A DNA stretch of 64,000 nucleotides, from assembly GCF_020400725.1 (NCBI RefSeq), contig NZ_JAINVG010000015.1, positions 52,473-116,472 on the forward strand. Reading direction: 5' to 3'. Of this stretch, positions 8,866 to 20,135 are shown one piece after another. Positions within the stretch are counted from its first letter, which is position 1. The number at the start of each line of letters is the position of its first letter. The notes beneath the pieces were generated by a model. The model worked only from the letters and a program-made list of their open reading frames with translations. It was not told the DNA's origin and searched no databases. A program made the translations under genes and the position numbers. The stretch is from Streptomyces sp. NK15101 (GTDB lineage Bacteria; Actinomycetota; Actinomycetes; Streptomycetales; Streptomycetaceae).

Positions 8866-9845
8866 CCGCAGCGGTGAAGGACGAGATCTCCCGGCTCCCC
8901 GTCACCCGGACCTGCTGCAGGAAGGCAGAGGTCTCGTCGATCCTGCGGTTCGCGGGCGGGCTGCACCTGGTGAGCGGCCGCATCGTGATCGAGGCGGAGC
9001 TCGACACCGCGATGGCGGCCCGCCGCCTCAAGCGGGACGTCCTGGAGATCTTCGGGCACAGCTCGGAGCTGATCGTGATGGCCCCCGGCGGGCTGCGGCG
9101 CGGCTCGCGCTTCGTGGTGCGGGTGGTGGCCGGAGGCGACCAGCTGGCTCGGCAGACGGGTCTCGTGGACGGCCGCGGCCGCCCCATCCGGGGCCTTCCC
9201 CCGCAGGTGGTCTCCGGGGCCACCTGTGACGCCGAGGCAGCCTGGCGCGGCGCGTTCCTCGCGCACGGCTCGCTGACCGAGCCCGGCCGGTCCTCCTCCC
9301 TGGAGGTGACCTGCCCGGGTCCGGAGGCCGCCCTCGCCCTGGTCGGCGCGGCGCGGCGGCTCTCCATCGCGGCGAAGGCCCGCGAGGTGCGGGGCGTGGA
9401 CCGGGTCGTCGTCCGCGACGGCGACGCGATCGGCGCCCTCCTCACCCGGCTCGGCGCGCACGAGTCGGTGCTGGCCTGGGAGGAGCGGCGGATGCGGCGC
9501 GAGGTCCGCGCCACCGCCAACCGCCTGGCCAACTTCGACGACGCCAACCTGCGCCGCTCGGCCCGCGCCGCGGTGGCCGCCGGCGCCCGCGTGCAGCGTG
9601 CCCTGGAGATCCTCGGCGAGGAGGTGCCGGAGCACCTCGCCGCCGCCGGCCGGCTCCGCATGGAGCACAAGCAGGCCTCCCTGGAGGAGCTGGGCGCGCT
9701 CGCCGACCCGCCGCTGACCAAGGACGCGGTGGCCGGCCGGATCCGCCGGCTGCTCGCGATGGCCGACAAGCGGGCGCAGGACCTGGGCATCCCCGGGACC
9801 GAGTCCAACCTGACGGAGGAGCTCGACGACAGCCTCGTCGGCTGA
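8856..9845 (+). CDS. whiA: Sporulation transcription factor WhiA
   Basis: 329 aa, overlapping yvcK by 10 bp. An N-terminal LAGLIDADG-homing-endonuclease-like fold (residues ~1-200, catalytic acids not conserved in WhiA) joins a C-terminal HTH ([28 protein letters not shown], about 280-310). WhiA acts with WhiB (in Streptomyces) to start sporulation septation and binds GACAC motifs. The co-linear rapZ-yvcK-whiA order is conserved across Gram-positives. Closed by a strong terminator. Confidence 0.97.
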   Translation: MAMTAAVKDEISRLPVTRTCCRKAEVSSILRFAGGLHLVSGRIVIEAELDTAMAARRLKRDVLEIFGHSSELIVMAPGGLRRGSRFVVRVVAGGDQLARQTGLVDGRGRPIRGLPPQVVSGATCDAEAAWRGAFLAHGSLTEPGRSSSLEVTCPGPEAALALVGAARRLSIAAKAREVRGVDRVVVRDGDAIGALLTRLGAHESVLAWEERRMRREVRATANRLANFDDANLRRSARAAVAAGARVQRALEILGEEVPEHLAAAGRLRMEHKQASLEELGALADPPLTKDAVAGRIRRLLAMADKRAQDLGIPGTESNLTEELDDSLVG

Positions 9846-9879
9846 CCCGATCCGTCACCGCACGGAACCCGAACTCCGT

Positions 9880-9915
9880 GCTGCCGGTGCCTTTCTGAGG
9901 CACCGGCAGCTTTTT
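9880..9915 (+). terminator. Rho-independent terminator of the uvrC-rapZ-yvcK-whiA unit
   Basis: Perfect 12-bp stem (9880-9891 with 9899-9910), 7-nt loop TTTCTGA, followed by TTTTT (9911-9915). One of only two hairpins here followed closely by a T run. Confidence 0.93.
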
Positions 9916-9936
9916 CGTACACCCCGCGAGGCACCC

Positions 9937-9965
9937 TTGACAGTCCCATGAGCGCCCAAGAGCCT
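9937..9965 (+). promoter_or_regulatory. Candidate promoter of the M14 carboxypeptidase gene
   Basis: TTGACA (9937-9942), 17-bp spacer, GAGCCT (9960-9965). The -35 is consensus and the -10 poor. GTTCACC follows at 9973-9979. Confidence 0.4.
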
Positions 9966-10008
9966 GGCGTCTGTTCACCTTCGAGGCAGACAACAGCAAG
10001 GGGGGCAC

Positions 10009-12954
10009 ATGAGACGCAGAGCGAGATCGATCCTCGCCGCGGCTTCACTGCTGATCGCGGGAGTGGCGGCGGCGCCCGTCGCCGGAGCGCAGCCGAACGA
10101 CCGGGACGGCGGCGACGCCCTCTCCGTGTGGCGGGCCGAGGTCACCGAGGAGCAGGTCCCGCTGCTCCTCGAAGCCGGTGCCGACGCCCATGAACTCACC
10201 GAGCAGGTCCCGGCGAAGGGCTCCGCGACGGTCGAGCTCTTCCTCACCGGCCGGCAGGCCGGGCAGCTGCGCGGCCAGGGCGTCGAGATCGTCGAGCACA
10301 GCCTCACCGCCCAGACCGAGAAGCGGGTCGCCGCCGCCGGGGACGGCGTCTTCCGCCCGTACGGAGGACCGAACGGCCTCAAGCAGGAGATCCTGGACAC
10401 CGCACGGGCCAACCCCGGCCTGACCAAGGTCGTCTCCATCGGCAAGACCCTCAGGGGCCAGGACATCCTCGCCCTCAAGCTGACCAAGGGCGCCCAGCGC
10501 ACCAAGGACGGCTCGAAGCCCGCCACGCTGTACATGTCCAACCAGCACGCGCGCGAGTGGATCACCCCGGAGATGACCCGGCGGCTGATGCACCACTACC
10601 TCGACAACTACGGCAAGGACGAGCGGATCACCCGCATCGTCGACTCCACCGAGCTGTGGTTCGTGCTCTCCGCCAACCCGGACGGCTACGACCACACGCA
10701 CGCGGACCCCGCCAACCGGCAGTGGCGCAAGAACCTCCGCGACAACGACGGCGACGGGAGGATCGCCCCCGGCGACGGCGTCGACCTCAACCGCAACTTC
10801 GCCTACAAGTGGGGCTACGACAACGAGGGCTCGTCCCCCGACCCGGCCGACGAGACCTTCCGCGGCAAGGGCCCCATGTCGGAGCCCGAGACCCGTGCCC
10901 TCGACGCCTTCCAGAAGCGCATCGGCTTCGCGTACGGCATCAACTACCACTCGGCCGCCCAGCTCCTGCTGTACGGCGTCGGCTGGCAGGTCGCCACCGA
11001 CACCCCCGACGACGTGGCGCTCAAGGCCCTCGCCGGCACCCCGCAGAAGTCCGCCGTGCCCGGCTACCGCCCGCAGGTCTCCTCGGAGCTCTACATCACC
11101 AACGGCGAGGCGGACGGACACGCCGCCAACGTCAACGGGATGCAGATGTTCACCCCGGAGATGTCGACCTGCGCCACCGCCTCCCGCGTCGACCCGAACG
11201 ACGCCTGGAACCCGGCCGACTGCGCCTCCGTCTTCACCTTCCCGGACGACGAGAAGCTGATCCAGGCCGAGTTCGCCAAGAACGTCCCCTTCGCGCTCGC
11301 CGTCGCCGAGACCGCCGCCCACCCGGACCGGCCCGTCTCCCCGGTCGGCATCGACGCCCCCGACCTCACCCCGAAGACCTTCACCACCTCCTACGCCCGG
11401 GGCCAGGGGCAGCAGGTCGCCGTCACCGCGCGCAAGTCGCTGCGCGGCAAGACCCTCACGTACCGGATCAACGGCGGCCGCGTCCACAGCGAGGAGCTGG
11501 AGGCCTGGAAGGGCGGCGAGACCTTCGGAGGCGAGGACAACCTCTACTTCGACGAGTACCGCGCCGAGGTCGAGGGAGCCCGTCCCGGCGACTCCGTCGA
11601 GGTCCGGTTCACCGCCCGCACCCGCGAGGGCCGCACCACCTCCTCCGCCCCCTTCACCTACAAGGTGGCCGAGCGTCCCCGCGGCGACGTGCTCGTCCTC
11701 GCCGACGAGGGCACCGCCGCCCGGCACGCCGACGCGTACGTCCGGGCGCTCGCCGACAACGGCCGCAGGGCCGCCGTCTGGGACGTCGCCACCCAGGGCG
11801 CCCCGGACGCCCTCGGCGTGCTCTCCCACTTCCGCACCGTCGTCTGGTACACCGGCGCCGAGCGTCCCTCCGGGGCCGCCCAGCTCGCCGTCCGCGCCTA
11901 CCTCAACGAGGGCGGCAAGCTGATCAACGCCGGTGAGAAGTCCGGCGGGCTCACCCAGGTCGGCCGGGCCGAGTCCAACGACTTCGCCCAGTACTACCTC
12001 GGCGCCTACCACCGCGCGGGCCTCAAGAACCCGCCCGCCTTCAGCGGCACGGGCGCCTTCGCGGGCGTCGGCGCGACGCTCGGCGCCGCCGCCGACAACC
12101 CGCTGGACAACGCGGGCGCGTACACCGTCACTTCGGACACGCTCGGGCCGGAGGAGTTCCCGCAGTTCGCGAGCAGCGCCTCCGCCGGCGACTACCCGGG
12201 CATCCGCACCCCGTTCGAGCCCGCCGAGGGATCGGCCTTCGCGGCCGTCAAGCACACCGACGACACCTGGGCCCGGCTCGCCAGGACCGTCGACCTCACC
12301 GGCGTCGCCGCCGGGTCGAAGCCGCGCCTGGACTTCCAGGTCAGCTACGACACCGAGCCCGGCTACGACAACCTCGTCGTCGAGGCCCACACCGTCGGCC
12401 AGGACGACTGGACGACGCTGCCCGACCTCAACGGCGGCACCTCCGCCGAGCCCCCGGCCGACTGCGGCGAGGGCTACTACGTCCGCGGCCACCCCTTCCT
12501 CGCCCACTACCTCACCGTCGGTGAGGACGGCTGCGCGCCCACCGGCACCACCGGCTCCTGGAACGCCTTCACCGGCCCCTCCAACGGCTGGCGGCAGGCC
12601 TCCGTGGACCTGAGCGCCTGGGCCGGCAAGAAGGTCGAGCTCGCCCTCTCCTACGTCTCCGACCCGGGCACGGGAGAGACGGGCGCCTTCGTCGACGACA
12701 CCCGGCTCGTCACCGGCGCCGGCACCGAGGCGGAGGGCTTCGAGACCTCCCTCGGCGCCTGGTCCGCACCGGGCGCTCCGGCCGGCAGCCCCGGCAACGC
12801 CTCCGACTGGACGCGCTCCGCGGCGCTCTTCCACTCCCGGGCGGCGGTCACCACGAGCGACACCGTCCTCCTCGGCTACGGCCTGGAGCACGTGCCCGGC
12901 GCGGCGGAGCGCGCACGGGTCGTCGGCCGCGCCCTCGGGGCGCTCCGGCGCTGA
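10009..12954 (+). CDS. Large secreted M14 zinc carboxypeptidase
   Basis: 981 aa, about twice a plain carboxypeptidase. After a signal peptide (cleaved near AGAQ, residue 27) and a ~90-residue propeptide-like region comes the M14 domain. It has zinc ligands His and Glu in NQHAREWITPE, the third His in INYHSAAQ, and catalytic Glu in MFTPEMSTC. The C-terminal ~480 residues hold a Ig-like/fibronectin-like segment (YRINGGRV...VRFTARTREG), a GATase-like Rossmann segment (VLVLADEGTAARHADAYVRAL) and a jelly-roll domain like those of immune-inhibitor-A metalloproteases (FVDDTRLV). It probably removes C-terminal residues from extracellular proteins. RBS GGGGGG lies 3 nt before the ATG; monocistronic. 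Confidence 0.9.
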   Translation: MRRRARSILAAASLLIAGVAAAPVAGAQPNDRDGGDALSVWRAEVTEEQVPLLLEAGADAHELTEQVPAKGSATVELFLTGRQAGQLRGQGVEIVEHSLTAQTEKRVAAAGDGVFRPYGGPNGLKQEILDTARANPGLTKVVSIGKTLRGQDILALKLTKGAQRTKDGSKPATLYMSNQHAREWITPEMTRRLMHHYLDNYGKDERITRIVDSTELWFVLSANPDGYDHTHADPANRQWRKNLRDNDGDGRIAPGDGVDLNRNFAYKWGYDNEGSSPDPADETFRGKGPMSEPETRALDAFQKRIGFAYGINYHSAAQLLLYGVGWQVATDTPDDVALKALAGTPQKSAVPGYRPQVSSELYITNGEADGHAANVNGMQMFTPEMSTCATASRVDPNDAWNPADCASVFTFPDDEKLIQAEFAKNVPFALAVAETAAHPDRPVSPVGIDAPDLTPKTFTTSYARGQGQQVAVTARKSLRGKTLTYRINGGRVHSEELEAWKGGETFGGEDNLYFDEYRAEVEGARPGDSVEVRFTARTREGRTTSSAPFTYKVAERPRGDVLVLADEGTAARHADAYVRALADNGRRAAVWDVATQGAPDALGVLSHFRTVVWYTGAERPSGAAQLAVRAYLNEGGKLINAGEKSGGLTQVGRAESNDFAQYYLGAYHRAGLKNPPAFSGTGAFAGVGATLGAAADNPLDNAGAYTVTSDTLGPEEFPQFASSASAGDYPGIRTPFEPAEGSAFAAVKHTDDTWARLARTVDLTGVAAGSKPRLDFQVSYDTEPGYDNLVVEAHTVGQDDWTTLPDLNGGTSAEPPADCGEGYYVRGHPFLAHYLTVGEDGCAPTGTTGSWNAFTGPSNGWRQASVDLSAWAGKKVELALSYVSDPGTGETGAFVDDTRLVTGAGTEAEGFETSLGAWSAPGAPAGSPGNASDWTRSAALFHSRAAVTTSDTVLLGYGLEHVPGAAERARVVGRALGALRR

Positions 12955-12984
12955 CGGAGAGTAGCGGGGACAAAGGTCCCAAGG

Positions 12985-13026
12985 CGGCCCGTACCCGGTG
13001 GTAGGGGCGGGCCGTCGGCCGTTTTT
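12985..13026 (+). terminator. Hairpin and T run after the carboxypeptidase gene
   Basis: CGGCCCG (12985-12991) pairs with CGGGCCG (13008-13014); TCGGCCG then TTTTT (13022-13026) follows. A smaller GGGAC/GTCCC hairpin precedes it. The rest of the 218-bp gap before gap holds an A-rich stretch (13113-13126) but no promoter I can assign. Confidence 0.55.
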
Positions 13027-13157
13027 CCTTACTTTCCGGGCTCATCCGGATGTGCAGGATGTCACTCGTCGGCGGCTGGGGAGGTAGGGTCGTAAGCGGT
13101 CGGGGACATCCCAAAAAACAAAAATCTCGCCGGCGTCGAGCACACCGGCGTACCTAA

Positions 13158-14183
<1,026 letters not shown>

Positions 14184-14216
14184 GCTCTAGGGTTCAGGGC
14201 AGGCCATCGATGTGAG

Positions 14217-14259
14217 CAGGGCTCGGGCAGCGCAACGCCGCGCTGTGCGAGCCCTGTTT
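14217..14259 (+). terminator. Two-tier hairpin between gap and pgk (attenuator)
   Basis: Outer stem CAGGGCTCG (14217-14225) with CGAGCCCTG (14248-14256); inner stem CAGCGC (14228-14233) with GCGCTG (14240-14245); then TTTG. It lies 33 bp after gap and 40 bp before pgk, so partial termination would set the gap to pgk ratio (inference). Confidence 0.7.
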
Positions 14260-14295
14260 GTGTGCTCCACCGCGTACCAAGGAGTCTGTTAACAG

Positions 14296-15507
14296 ATGAA
14301 GACGATCGACGAGCTCCTCCACGAGGGCGTCGAAGGAAAGCGCGTGTTCGTCCGCGCCGACCTCAACGTGCCGCTCGACGGCACGACCATCACCGACGAC
14401 GGCCGCATCCGCGCCGTCGTGCCCACGGTCAAGGCGCTCGCCGGCGCCGGCGCCCGCGTCGTGGTCGCCTCGCACCTGGGCCGCCCCAAGGGTGCCCCGG
14501 ACCCGGCGTTCTCGCTGGCCCCGGCCGCCGCGCGCCTCGGCGAGCTGCTCGGCGCCGAGGTGGCCTTCGCGACCGACACCGTCGGCGACTCCGCCCGGGA
14601 GACCGTCGCGGGCCTCGCCGACGGCCAGGTGGCCGTCATCGAGAACCTCCGCTTCAACGCCGGCGAGACCTCGAAGGACGACGCCGAGCGCGGCGCCTTC
14701 GCGGACCAGCTGGCCGCCCTCGCCGACCTGTACGTCGGCGACGGCTTCGGCGCCGTGCACCGCAAGCACGCCTCGGTCTTCGACCTCCCGGCGCGCCTCC
14801 CGCACGCCGCGGGCTACCTCATCGCCACCGAGGTCGGCGTCCTGAAGAAGCTCACCGAGGACGTCCAGCGGCCGTACGCGGTCGTGCTCGGCGGTGCCAA
14901 GGTCTCCGACAAGCTCGGCGTGATCGAGCACCTCCTGGAGAAGGCCGACCGCATCCTCATCGGCGGCGGCATGGCGTACACCTTCCTCAAGGCCCAGGGC
15001 CACGAGGTCGGCATCTCGCTGCTCCAGGAGGACCAGATCCCGGCGGTCCGGGCCTACCTCCAGCGCGCCGAGGAGCGCGGCGTGGAGTTCGTGCTCCCCG
15101 TCGACGTCCTGGTCTCGCCCGACTTCCCGGACCTGAAGACCAAGGCTCCGGCCAACCCGACCACGGTCGCCTCGGACGCCATCCCGGCCGACCAGGAGGG
15201 CCTGGACATCGGTCCGGAGACCCGTAAGCTCTACGCCTCGAAGCTCGCCGACGCCGGCACCGTCTTCTGGAACGGCCCGATGGGCGTCTTCGAGCACCCC
15301 GACTACGCCGAGGGCACCAAGGCCGTCGCCCAGGCGCTCCTCGACTCCCCGGCCTTCACGGTCGTCGGCGGTGGCGACTCCGCCGCGGCCGTCCGCATCC
15401 TGGGCTTCGACGAGAACGCATTCGGCCACATTTCGACCGGCGGCGGCGCCTCCCTCGAGTACCTCGAGGGCAAGACGCTGCCCGGCCTCGCCGCACTGGA
15501 GGACTGA
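14296..15507 (+). CDS. pgk: Phosphoglycerate kinase
   Basis: 403 aa. Transfers the phosphate of 1,3-bisphosphoglycerate to ADP. N-terminal substrate site [33 protein letters not shown]-binding C-terminal half with [21 protein letters not shown] and the glycine-rich GGGDSAAAV. The RBS is not obvious (AGGAGTCTG about 16 nt upstream). tpiA begins 7 bp after the stop, indicating one mRNA. Confidence 0.98.
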   Translation: MKTIDELLHEGVEGKRVFVRADLNVPLDGTTITDDGRIRAVVPTVKALAGAGARVVVASHLGRPKGAPDPAFSLAPAAARLGELLGAEVAFATDTVGDSARETVAGLADGQVAVIENLRFNAGETSKDDAERGAFADQLAALADLYVGDGFGAVHRKHASVFDLPARLPHAAGYLIATEVGVLKKLTEDVQRPYAVVLGGAKVSDKLGVIEHLLEKADRILIGGGMAYTFLKAQGHEVGISLLQEDQIPAVRAYLQRAEERGVEFVLPVDVLVSPDFPDLKTKAPANPTTVASDAIPADQEGLDIGPETRKLYASKLADAGTVFWNGPMGVFEHPDYAEGTKAVAQALLDSPAFTVVGGGDSAAAVRILGFDENAFGHISTGGGASLEYLEGKTLPGLAALED

Positions 15508-15514
15508 CCCCCTT

Positions 15515-16291
15515 ATGACCACGCGAACCCCGCTGATGGCGGGCAACTGGAAGATGAACCTCAACCACCTCGAGGCCATCGCCCACGTCCAGAAGCTCGC
15601 CTTCGCCCTGACCGACAAGGACTACGACGCCTGTGAGGTCGCGGTCCTGGTCCCCTTCACCGACCTGCGGTCCGTCCAGACCCTGGTCGACGGGGACAAG
15701 CTCAAGATCAAGTACGGTGCCCAGGACATCTCGGAGCACGACTCCGGCGCCTACACCGGCGAGGTCTCGGGCCCGATGCTGTCCAAGCTGAAGTGCGCCT
15801 ACGTCGCCGTCGGCCACTCCGAGCGCCGCCAGTACCACGCCGAGAACGACGAGGTCTGCAACGCCAAGGTGAAGGCCGCCTTCAAGCACGGCGTCACCCC
15901 GATCCTCTGCGTCGGCGAGGAGCTGGAGGTGCGCGAGGCCGGCAACGCCGTCGCGCACACCCTCGCCCAGGTCGAGGGCGGCCTCAAGGACGTCCCGGCC
16001 GAGCAGGCCGAGACGATCGTGATCGCGTACGAGCCGGTCTGGGCCATCGGCACCGGCAAGGTCTGCGGCGCCGACGACGCCCAGGAGGTCTGCGCGGCGA
16101 TCCGCGGCAAGCTCGCCGAGCTGTACACGCAGGAGATCGCGGAGAAGATCCGCATCCAGTACGGCGGCTCCGTCAAGAGCGGCAACGTCGCCGAGATCAT
16201 GGCGAAGGCCGACATCGACGGCGCCCTGGTCGGCGGCGCCTCGCTGGACGCCGACGAGTTCGTCAAGATCGTGCGCTTCCGCGACCAGTGA
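15515..16291 (+). CDS. tpiA: Triosephosphate isomerase
   Basis: 258 aa, typical length. Interconverts dihydroxyacetone-P and glyceraldehyde-3-P. GNWKMN near the N-terminus holds the active-site Asn and Lys; catalytic His in GHSERR (about residue 100); catalytic Glu in [11 protein letters not shown] (about 173); phosphate loop YGGSVKSGN. The ATG at 15515 is 7 bp after the pgk stop. Confidence 0.98.
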   Translation: MTTRTPLMAGNWKMNLNHLEAIAHVQKLAFALTDKDYDACEVAVLVPFTDLRSVQTLVDGDKLKIKYGAQDISEHDSGAYTGEVSGPMLSKLKCAYVAVGHSERRQYHAENDEVCNAKVKAAFKHGVTPILCVGEELEVREAGNAVAHTLAQVEGGLKDVPAEQAETIVIAYEPVWAIGTGKVCGADDAQEVCAAIRGKLAELYTQEIAEKIRIQYGGSVKSGNVAEIMAKADIDGALVGGASLDADEFVKIVRFRDQ

Positions 16292-16323
16292 GTATGCGGT
16301 AGCGGAGTTACGTCGTACCCTTG

Positions 16324-16351
16324 CGGGGGTCGGGCAGGTGCCCGGCCCCCG
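16324..16351 (+). terminator. Hairpin between tpiA and secG
   Basis: A 12-13 bp stem (16324-16335 with 16340-16351, one G-T pair) and a 4-nt loop, no T run. Likely an attenuator or RNA-processing stem rather than a full stop. Confidence 0.5.
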
Positions 16352-16382
16352 TCCGTATAAGTCCGAGGAAGTTGGTCCAGCC

Positions 16383-16619
16383 GTGGTTATGGGGTTCTCG
16401 ATCGCCCTGATCGTCTTCAGCGCGCTGCTGATGCTGCTCGTGCTGATGCACAAGGGGAAGGGCGGCGGCCTCTCCGACATGTTCGGAGGCGGCATGCAGT
16501 CCTCCGTGGGCGGCTCCTCGGTCGCCGAGCGGAACCTTGACCGGATCACCGTCGTGGTCGGTCTGCTCTGGTTCGCCTGCATTGTGGTGCTCGGTCTGCT
16601 GATGAAGTTGGACGGGTAA
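16383..16619 (+). CDS. secG: Preprotein translocase subunit SecG
   Basis: 78 aa from the GTG at 16383 (VVMGFSIAL); an upstream in-frame ATG at 16338 would add nonconserved residues. Two TM helices (GFSIALIVFSALLMLLVLM and ITVVVGLLWFACIVVLGLLM) flank the conserved cytoplasmic loop HKGKGGGLSDMFGGG. Subunit of SecYEG. The gap-pgk-tpi-secG linkage is conserved in actinobacteria and other Gram-positives. Confidence 0.94.
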   Translation: MVMGFSIALIVFSALLMLLVLMHKGKGGGLSDMFGGGMQSSVGGSSVAERNLDRITVVVGLLWFACIVVLGLLMKLDG

Positions 16620-16629
16620 CTCCAATCAC

Positions 16630-16657
16630 TGGACGCGCGTTGGGCCTTACGTAGACT
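16630..16657 (+). promoter_or_regulatory. Candidate promoter of the rbpA-like gene
   Basis: TGGACG (16630-16635), 16-bp spacer, TAGACT (16652-16657), 39 bp before the GTG start. Confidence 0.4.
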
Positions 16658-16696
16658 GGGGCATCTTCGAGCACCATCACGCAGGGAGTTACGACC

Positions 16697-17032
16697 GTGG
16701 CAAGTGGCAACGCGATCCGGGGAAGCCGGGTCGGAGCGGGGCCGATGGGGGAGGCCGAGCGGGGCGAGTCGGCACCGCGCCTCCGCATCTCCTTCTGGTG
16801 CTCGAACGGGCACGAGACACAGCCGAGCTTCGCCAGCGACGCGGCGGTCCCGGATACCTGGGACTGCCCGCGCTGCGGCTTCCCGGCAGGTCAGGACCGG
16901 GACAACCCGCCGGACCCGCCGCGCACGGAGCCGTACAAGACCCACCTCGCCTATGTGCGTGAGCGGCGCAGCGACGCGGACGGCGAGGCGATCCTCGCCG
17001 AGGCGCTGGCCAAACTGCGCGGCGAGATCTGA
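16697..17032 (+). CDS. RNA polymerase-binding protein, RbpA family
   Basis: 111 aa, GTG start, RBS AGGGAG 10 nt upstream. RbpA proteins bind the principal sigma factor and stabilise open promoter complexes in actinobacteria. Seen here: the basic N-terminal IRGSRVG, a zinc-binding core FWCSNGHE...CPRCGFPAG (Cys-x3-His and Cys-x2-Cys) and the sigma-interaction helix region THLAYVRERRSDADGEAILAEALAKLRGEI. It differs clearly in sequence from the RbpA that I remember as S. coelicolor SCO1421, so it may be a paralogue; for that reason no symbol is given. Followed by a 19-bp perfect hairpin. Confidence 0.88.
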   Translation: MASGNAIRGSRVGAGPMGEAERGESAPRLRISFWCSNGHETQPSFASDAAVPDTWDCPRCGFPAGQDRDNPPDPPRTEPYKTHLAYVRERRSDADGEAILAEALAKLRGEI

Positions 17033-17054
17033 AGCGTGGTGTGACGGTGTGACG

Positions 17055-17097
17055 AACGGGCCTTGCCCGCGAACCGAGTTCGCGGGCAAGGCCCGTT
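17055..17097 (+). terminator. 19-bp perfect hairpin after the rbpA-like gene
   Basis: Stem 17055-17073 pairs perfectly with 17079-17097 around the loop CCGAG; no T run. It lies 22 bp after the stop codon. Confidence 0.85.
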
Positions 17098-17194
17098 CCG
17101 TGTGCCACGGGTGCTCGTCCGCCGTGCGGGCGGCGTTGTCAGTGGCGTCCTCTACGGTCGGTACGACGGGGGATCACCGGACCGAGGGGGCGCC

Positions 17195-18421
17195 GTGGCG
17201 GTGACGGAGGCGGTGGGCGGCAGCAGGGCGGCGCCCACCTGGCGGGGCGGCTTCGGACGGCTGTGGACGGCCGCGGTCGTCTCCCGGTTCGGCGACTCGC
17301 TGCGCACCGCCGCGCTGCCGCTGCTCGCCGCCTCGCTCACCGACGACCCCCTCCTCATCGCCTCCGTCACCGCCTGCGGCTTCCTGCCCTGGCTGCTCTT
17401 CGGACTCCTCGGCGGCGCCGTCGCCGACCGCGTCGACCAGCGGCGGGCCATGTGGGCCGTCGACCTCGTCCGCGCCGGACTCGTCGCCGCCTTCGCCGCC
17501 GCCGTCGCCCTCGGACACGTCTCCATCGCCCTGCTCCTCCTCCTCGCCTTCGCCCTCACCACCCTCCAGACCCTCTTCGACAACGCGGCCACCGCCCTGC
17601 TGCCCGCGCTCGTCCCCGCCGAGACCCTGGCCGGGGCCAACGCGCGCCTCGTGTCCGGTCAGCAGCTCGCCGGCGGCCTCCTCGCCGGACCCGCCGTGCC
17701 CGTCCTGCTGCTCGCCGGGCCCGCCGTCCCCTACGCGGCCGACGCCGTCACGTACGTCCTGGCCGCCCTCTTCGTCGCCTCCCTGCGGACCGGCGCGCCC
17801 GAGCGGCCGCCCCGCCCGGCCGGGTCCACGCTCCGCGCCGAGATGGCCGAAGGCCTCGCCGCACTGCGCGCGGACCGGACCCTGCGCCGGCTCTGCACCG
17901 CGACCACCCTCTGCAACGTCGGCATGGGCGCCCTCATCGCCACCCTCGTCGTCCACGTGACGGACGGCCGCCCGGCGGGAACCGCGGGGAACACGGCGTA
18001 CGCCGCCACGATCACGGCCTACGCCCTGGGCGCCGTCGCCGGCGGCTCCCCGGCCCGGCGGATCGCCGAGCGGACGGGACGCGTGCGCGCCGTGTTCCTC
18101 GCCGGAACCGTCCAGACCGCCTGCCTGGTCCTGATGGGCGCGGTGCCCGTCCTCGGGGTGTCGATCGGGGCCATGGCGGTGTTCGGCCTCATGGGGACGG
18201 TGTGGAACGTCCAGCAGACGACCCTCGTGCAGGAGCGTGCCCCCGAGGGGATGCTCGGCCGCATCGCCGCGGCCTTCCGCACCCTCGCCGTCGCGGGCGC
18301 GCCGCTCGGCGCGCTCCTCGGCGGCGCCGCGGCCGCCGGTCCGGGACCGCACGCACCGGCCCTCCTCGCGGCGGCGCTGTTCGCGCTCGCCGTCGCGTCG
18401 CTGGGCCCCCTGATCAATTAG
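17195..18421 (+). CDS. MFS transporter
   Basis: 408 aa, GTG start with GAGGGGG 4 nt upstream. About 12 hydrophobic segments; the first MFS half has RFGDSLRTAALPLLAASL and the loop 2-3 motif GGAVADRVDQRRAM. It resembles the MFS/enterobactin exporter-like drug efflux group (DUF894-type), so an exporter of small molecules is likely, substrate unknown. Independent unit between two hairpin-bounded genes; pgi follows after 48 bp. Confidence 0.85.
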   Translation: MAVTEAVGGSRAAPTWRGGFGRLWTAAVVSRFGDSLRTAALPLLAASLTDDPLLIASVTACGFLPWLLFGLLGGAVADRVDQRRAMWAVDLVRAGLVAAFAAAVALGHVSIALLLLLAFALTTLQTLFDNAATALLPALVPAETLAGANARLVSGQQLAGGLLAGPAVPVLLLAGPAVPYAADAVTYVLAALFVASLRTGAPERPPRPAGSTLRAEMAEGLAALRADRTLRRLCTATTLCNVGMGALIATLVVHVTDGRPAGTAGNTAYAATITAYALGAVAGGSPARRIAERTGRVRAVFLAGTVQTACLVLMGAVPVLGVSIGAMAVFGLMGTVWNVQQTTLVQERAPEGMLGRIAAAFRTLAVAGAPLGALLGGAAAAGPGPHAPALLAAALFALAVASLGPLIN

Positions 18422-18469
18422 GTTGGGGGGTGCAGCGGGGCAGACAAGCAGTACGAGAAGAAGTGGGCG

Positions 18470-20131
18470 ATGTCCGAGATGACAAGCGAAGGCCGCAACA
18501 GGCTCAACCGGCTGCCCGAGTGGGCGGCCCTCGGCAAGCACCGTGAGCAGCTGGGCGACACCCATCTGCGCGAACTGTTCGCCGCCGACCCGGAGCGGGG
18601 CACCGACTACACCCTGCGCGTCGGCGACCTCTACCTGGACTACTCCAAGCACCTCGTCACCGGCGAGACGCTGACCCTGCTGCGCGAACTGGCCGCCGTC
18701 ACCGGCGTCGCCGAGCTCCGCGACGCCATGTTCCGCGGCGAGAAGATCAACACCACCGAGGACCGGGCGGTCCTCCACACCGCGCTGCGCGCCCCCCGGG
18801 AGGCCGTCATCGAGGTCGACGGGGAGAACGTCGTCCCCGGCGTCCACGCCGTCCTCGACAAGATGGCCGCCTTCGCCGACAAGGTCCGCGCGGGCGAGTG
18901 GACCGGCCACACCGGCCGGCCCATCCGGAACATCGTCAACATCGGCATCGGCGGCTCCGACCTCGGTCCCGCCATGGCCTACGAGGTCCTGCGCTCCTAC
19001 ACCCAGCGGGACCTGACGTTCCGTTTCGTCTCCAACGTCGACGGCGCCGACCTCCACGAGGCCGTCCGCGACCTCGACCCCGCCGAGACGCTGTTCGTCG
19101 TCGCCTCGAAGACCTTCACCACCATCGAGACGATCACCAACGCCACCTCCGCGCGGAACTGGCTCCTCACCGAGCTGCGCGCCGGCCAGGATGCCGTCGC
19201 CAAGCACTTCGTGGCCCTCTCGACCAACGCCGAGAAGGTCGAGGAGTTCGGCATCGACACCGCGAACATGTTCGAGTTCTGGGACTGGGTCGGCGGCCGC
19301 TACTCCTACGACTCCGCCATCGGCCTCTCCCTGATGATCGCCATCGGCCCGGAGCGCTTCCGCGAGATGCTCGACGGCTTCCACCTCGTCGACGAGCACT
19401 TCCGCACCGCCCCGCCCGAGGAGAACGCGCCGCTGCTGCTCGGTCTCCTCGGCGTCTGGTACGGCGCCTTCTTCGACGCCCAGTCGCACGCCGTCCTGCC
19501 GTACTCCCACTACCTGTCCAAGTTCACCGCCTACCTCCAGCAGCTCGACATGGAGTCCAACGGCAAGTCGGTGGACCGCGAGGGCAACCGGGTCGACTGG
19601 CAGACCGGGCCCGTCGTCTGGGGCACCCCCGGGACCAACGGCCAGCACGCCTACTACCAGTTGATCCACCAGGGCACCAAGGTCATCCCCGCCGACTTCA
19701 TCGGCTTCGCCCGCCCCGTCGAGGACCTGCTGCCCGGGCTCGTCGCCCAGCACGACCTGCTCATGGCCAACTTCTTCGCCCAGACCCAGGCGCTCGCCTT
19801 CGGCAAGACGCCCGAGGAGGTACGGGCCGAGGGCGTCGCCGAGGAGCTCGTCCCGCACAAGACCTTCCAGGGCAACCACCCGACCACCACGATCCTCGCC
19901 GACTCGCTCACCCCGTCCGTCCTCGGCCAGCTGATCGCGCTCTACGAGCACAAGGTCTTCGTCCAGGGCGCCATCTGGAACATCGACTCCTTCGACCAGT
20001 GGGGCGTCGAGCTCGGCAAGGTCCTCGCCAAGAAGATCGAGCCGGTCCTGACCCGGGGCGAGGGGGCCGGGCAGCTCGACAGCTCCACCGCCGGACTCGT
20101 CTCGGCCTACCGTTCGCTGCGCGGACGGTAA
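18470..20131 (+). CDS. pgi: Glucose-6-phosphate isomerase
   Basis: 553 aa, full length. Interconverts glucose-6-P and fructose-6-P. Signatures [30 protein letters not shown], catalytic Glu/His region [18 protein letters not shown] and C-terminal [11 protein letters not shown]. With zwf-opcA-pgl on the opposite strand this sits at the branch between glycolysis and the pentose phosphate path. Confidence 0.98.
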   Translation: MSEMTSEGRNRLNRLPEWAALGKHREQLGDTHLRELFAADPERGTDYTLRVGDLYLDYSKHLVTGETLTLLRELAAVTGVAELRDAMFRGEKINTTEDRAVLHTALRAPREAVIEVDGENVVPGVHAVLDKMAAFADKVRAGEWTGHTGRPIRNIVNIGIGGSDLGPAMAYEVLRSYTQRDLTFRFVSNVDGADLHEAVRDLDPAETLFVVASKTFTTIETITNATSARNWLLTELRAGQDAVAKHFVALSTNAEKVEEFGIDTANMFEFWDWVGGRYSYDSAIGLSLMIAIGPERFREMLDGFHLVDEHFRTAPPEENAPLLLGLLGVWYGAFFDAQSHAVLPYSHYLSKFTAYLQQLDMESNGKSVDREGNRVDWQTGPVVWGTPGTNGQHAYYQLIHQGTKVIPADFIGFARPVEDLLPGLVAQHDLLMANFFAQTQALAFGKTPEEVRAEGVAEELVPHKTFQGNHPTTTILADSLTPSVLGQLIALYEHKVFVQGAIWNIDSFDQWGVELGKVLAKKIEPVLTRGEGAGQLDSSTAGLVSAYRSLRGR

Positions 20132-20135
20132 CCGG

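Noticed and set aside
10045..12891. 948-codon minus-strand frame over the carboxypeptidase
   Set aside because: Mirror of the M14 gene's codon bias; the plus strand has signal peptide, zinc ligands and RBS.
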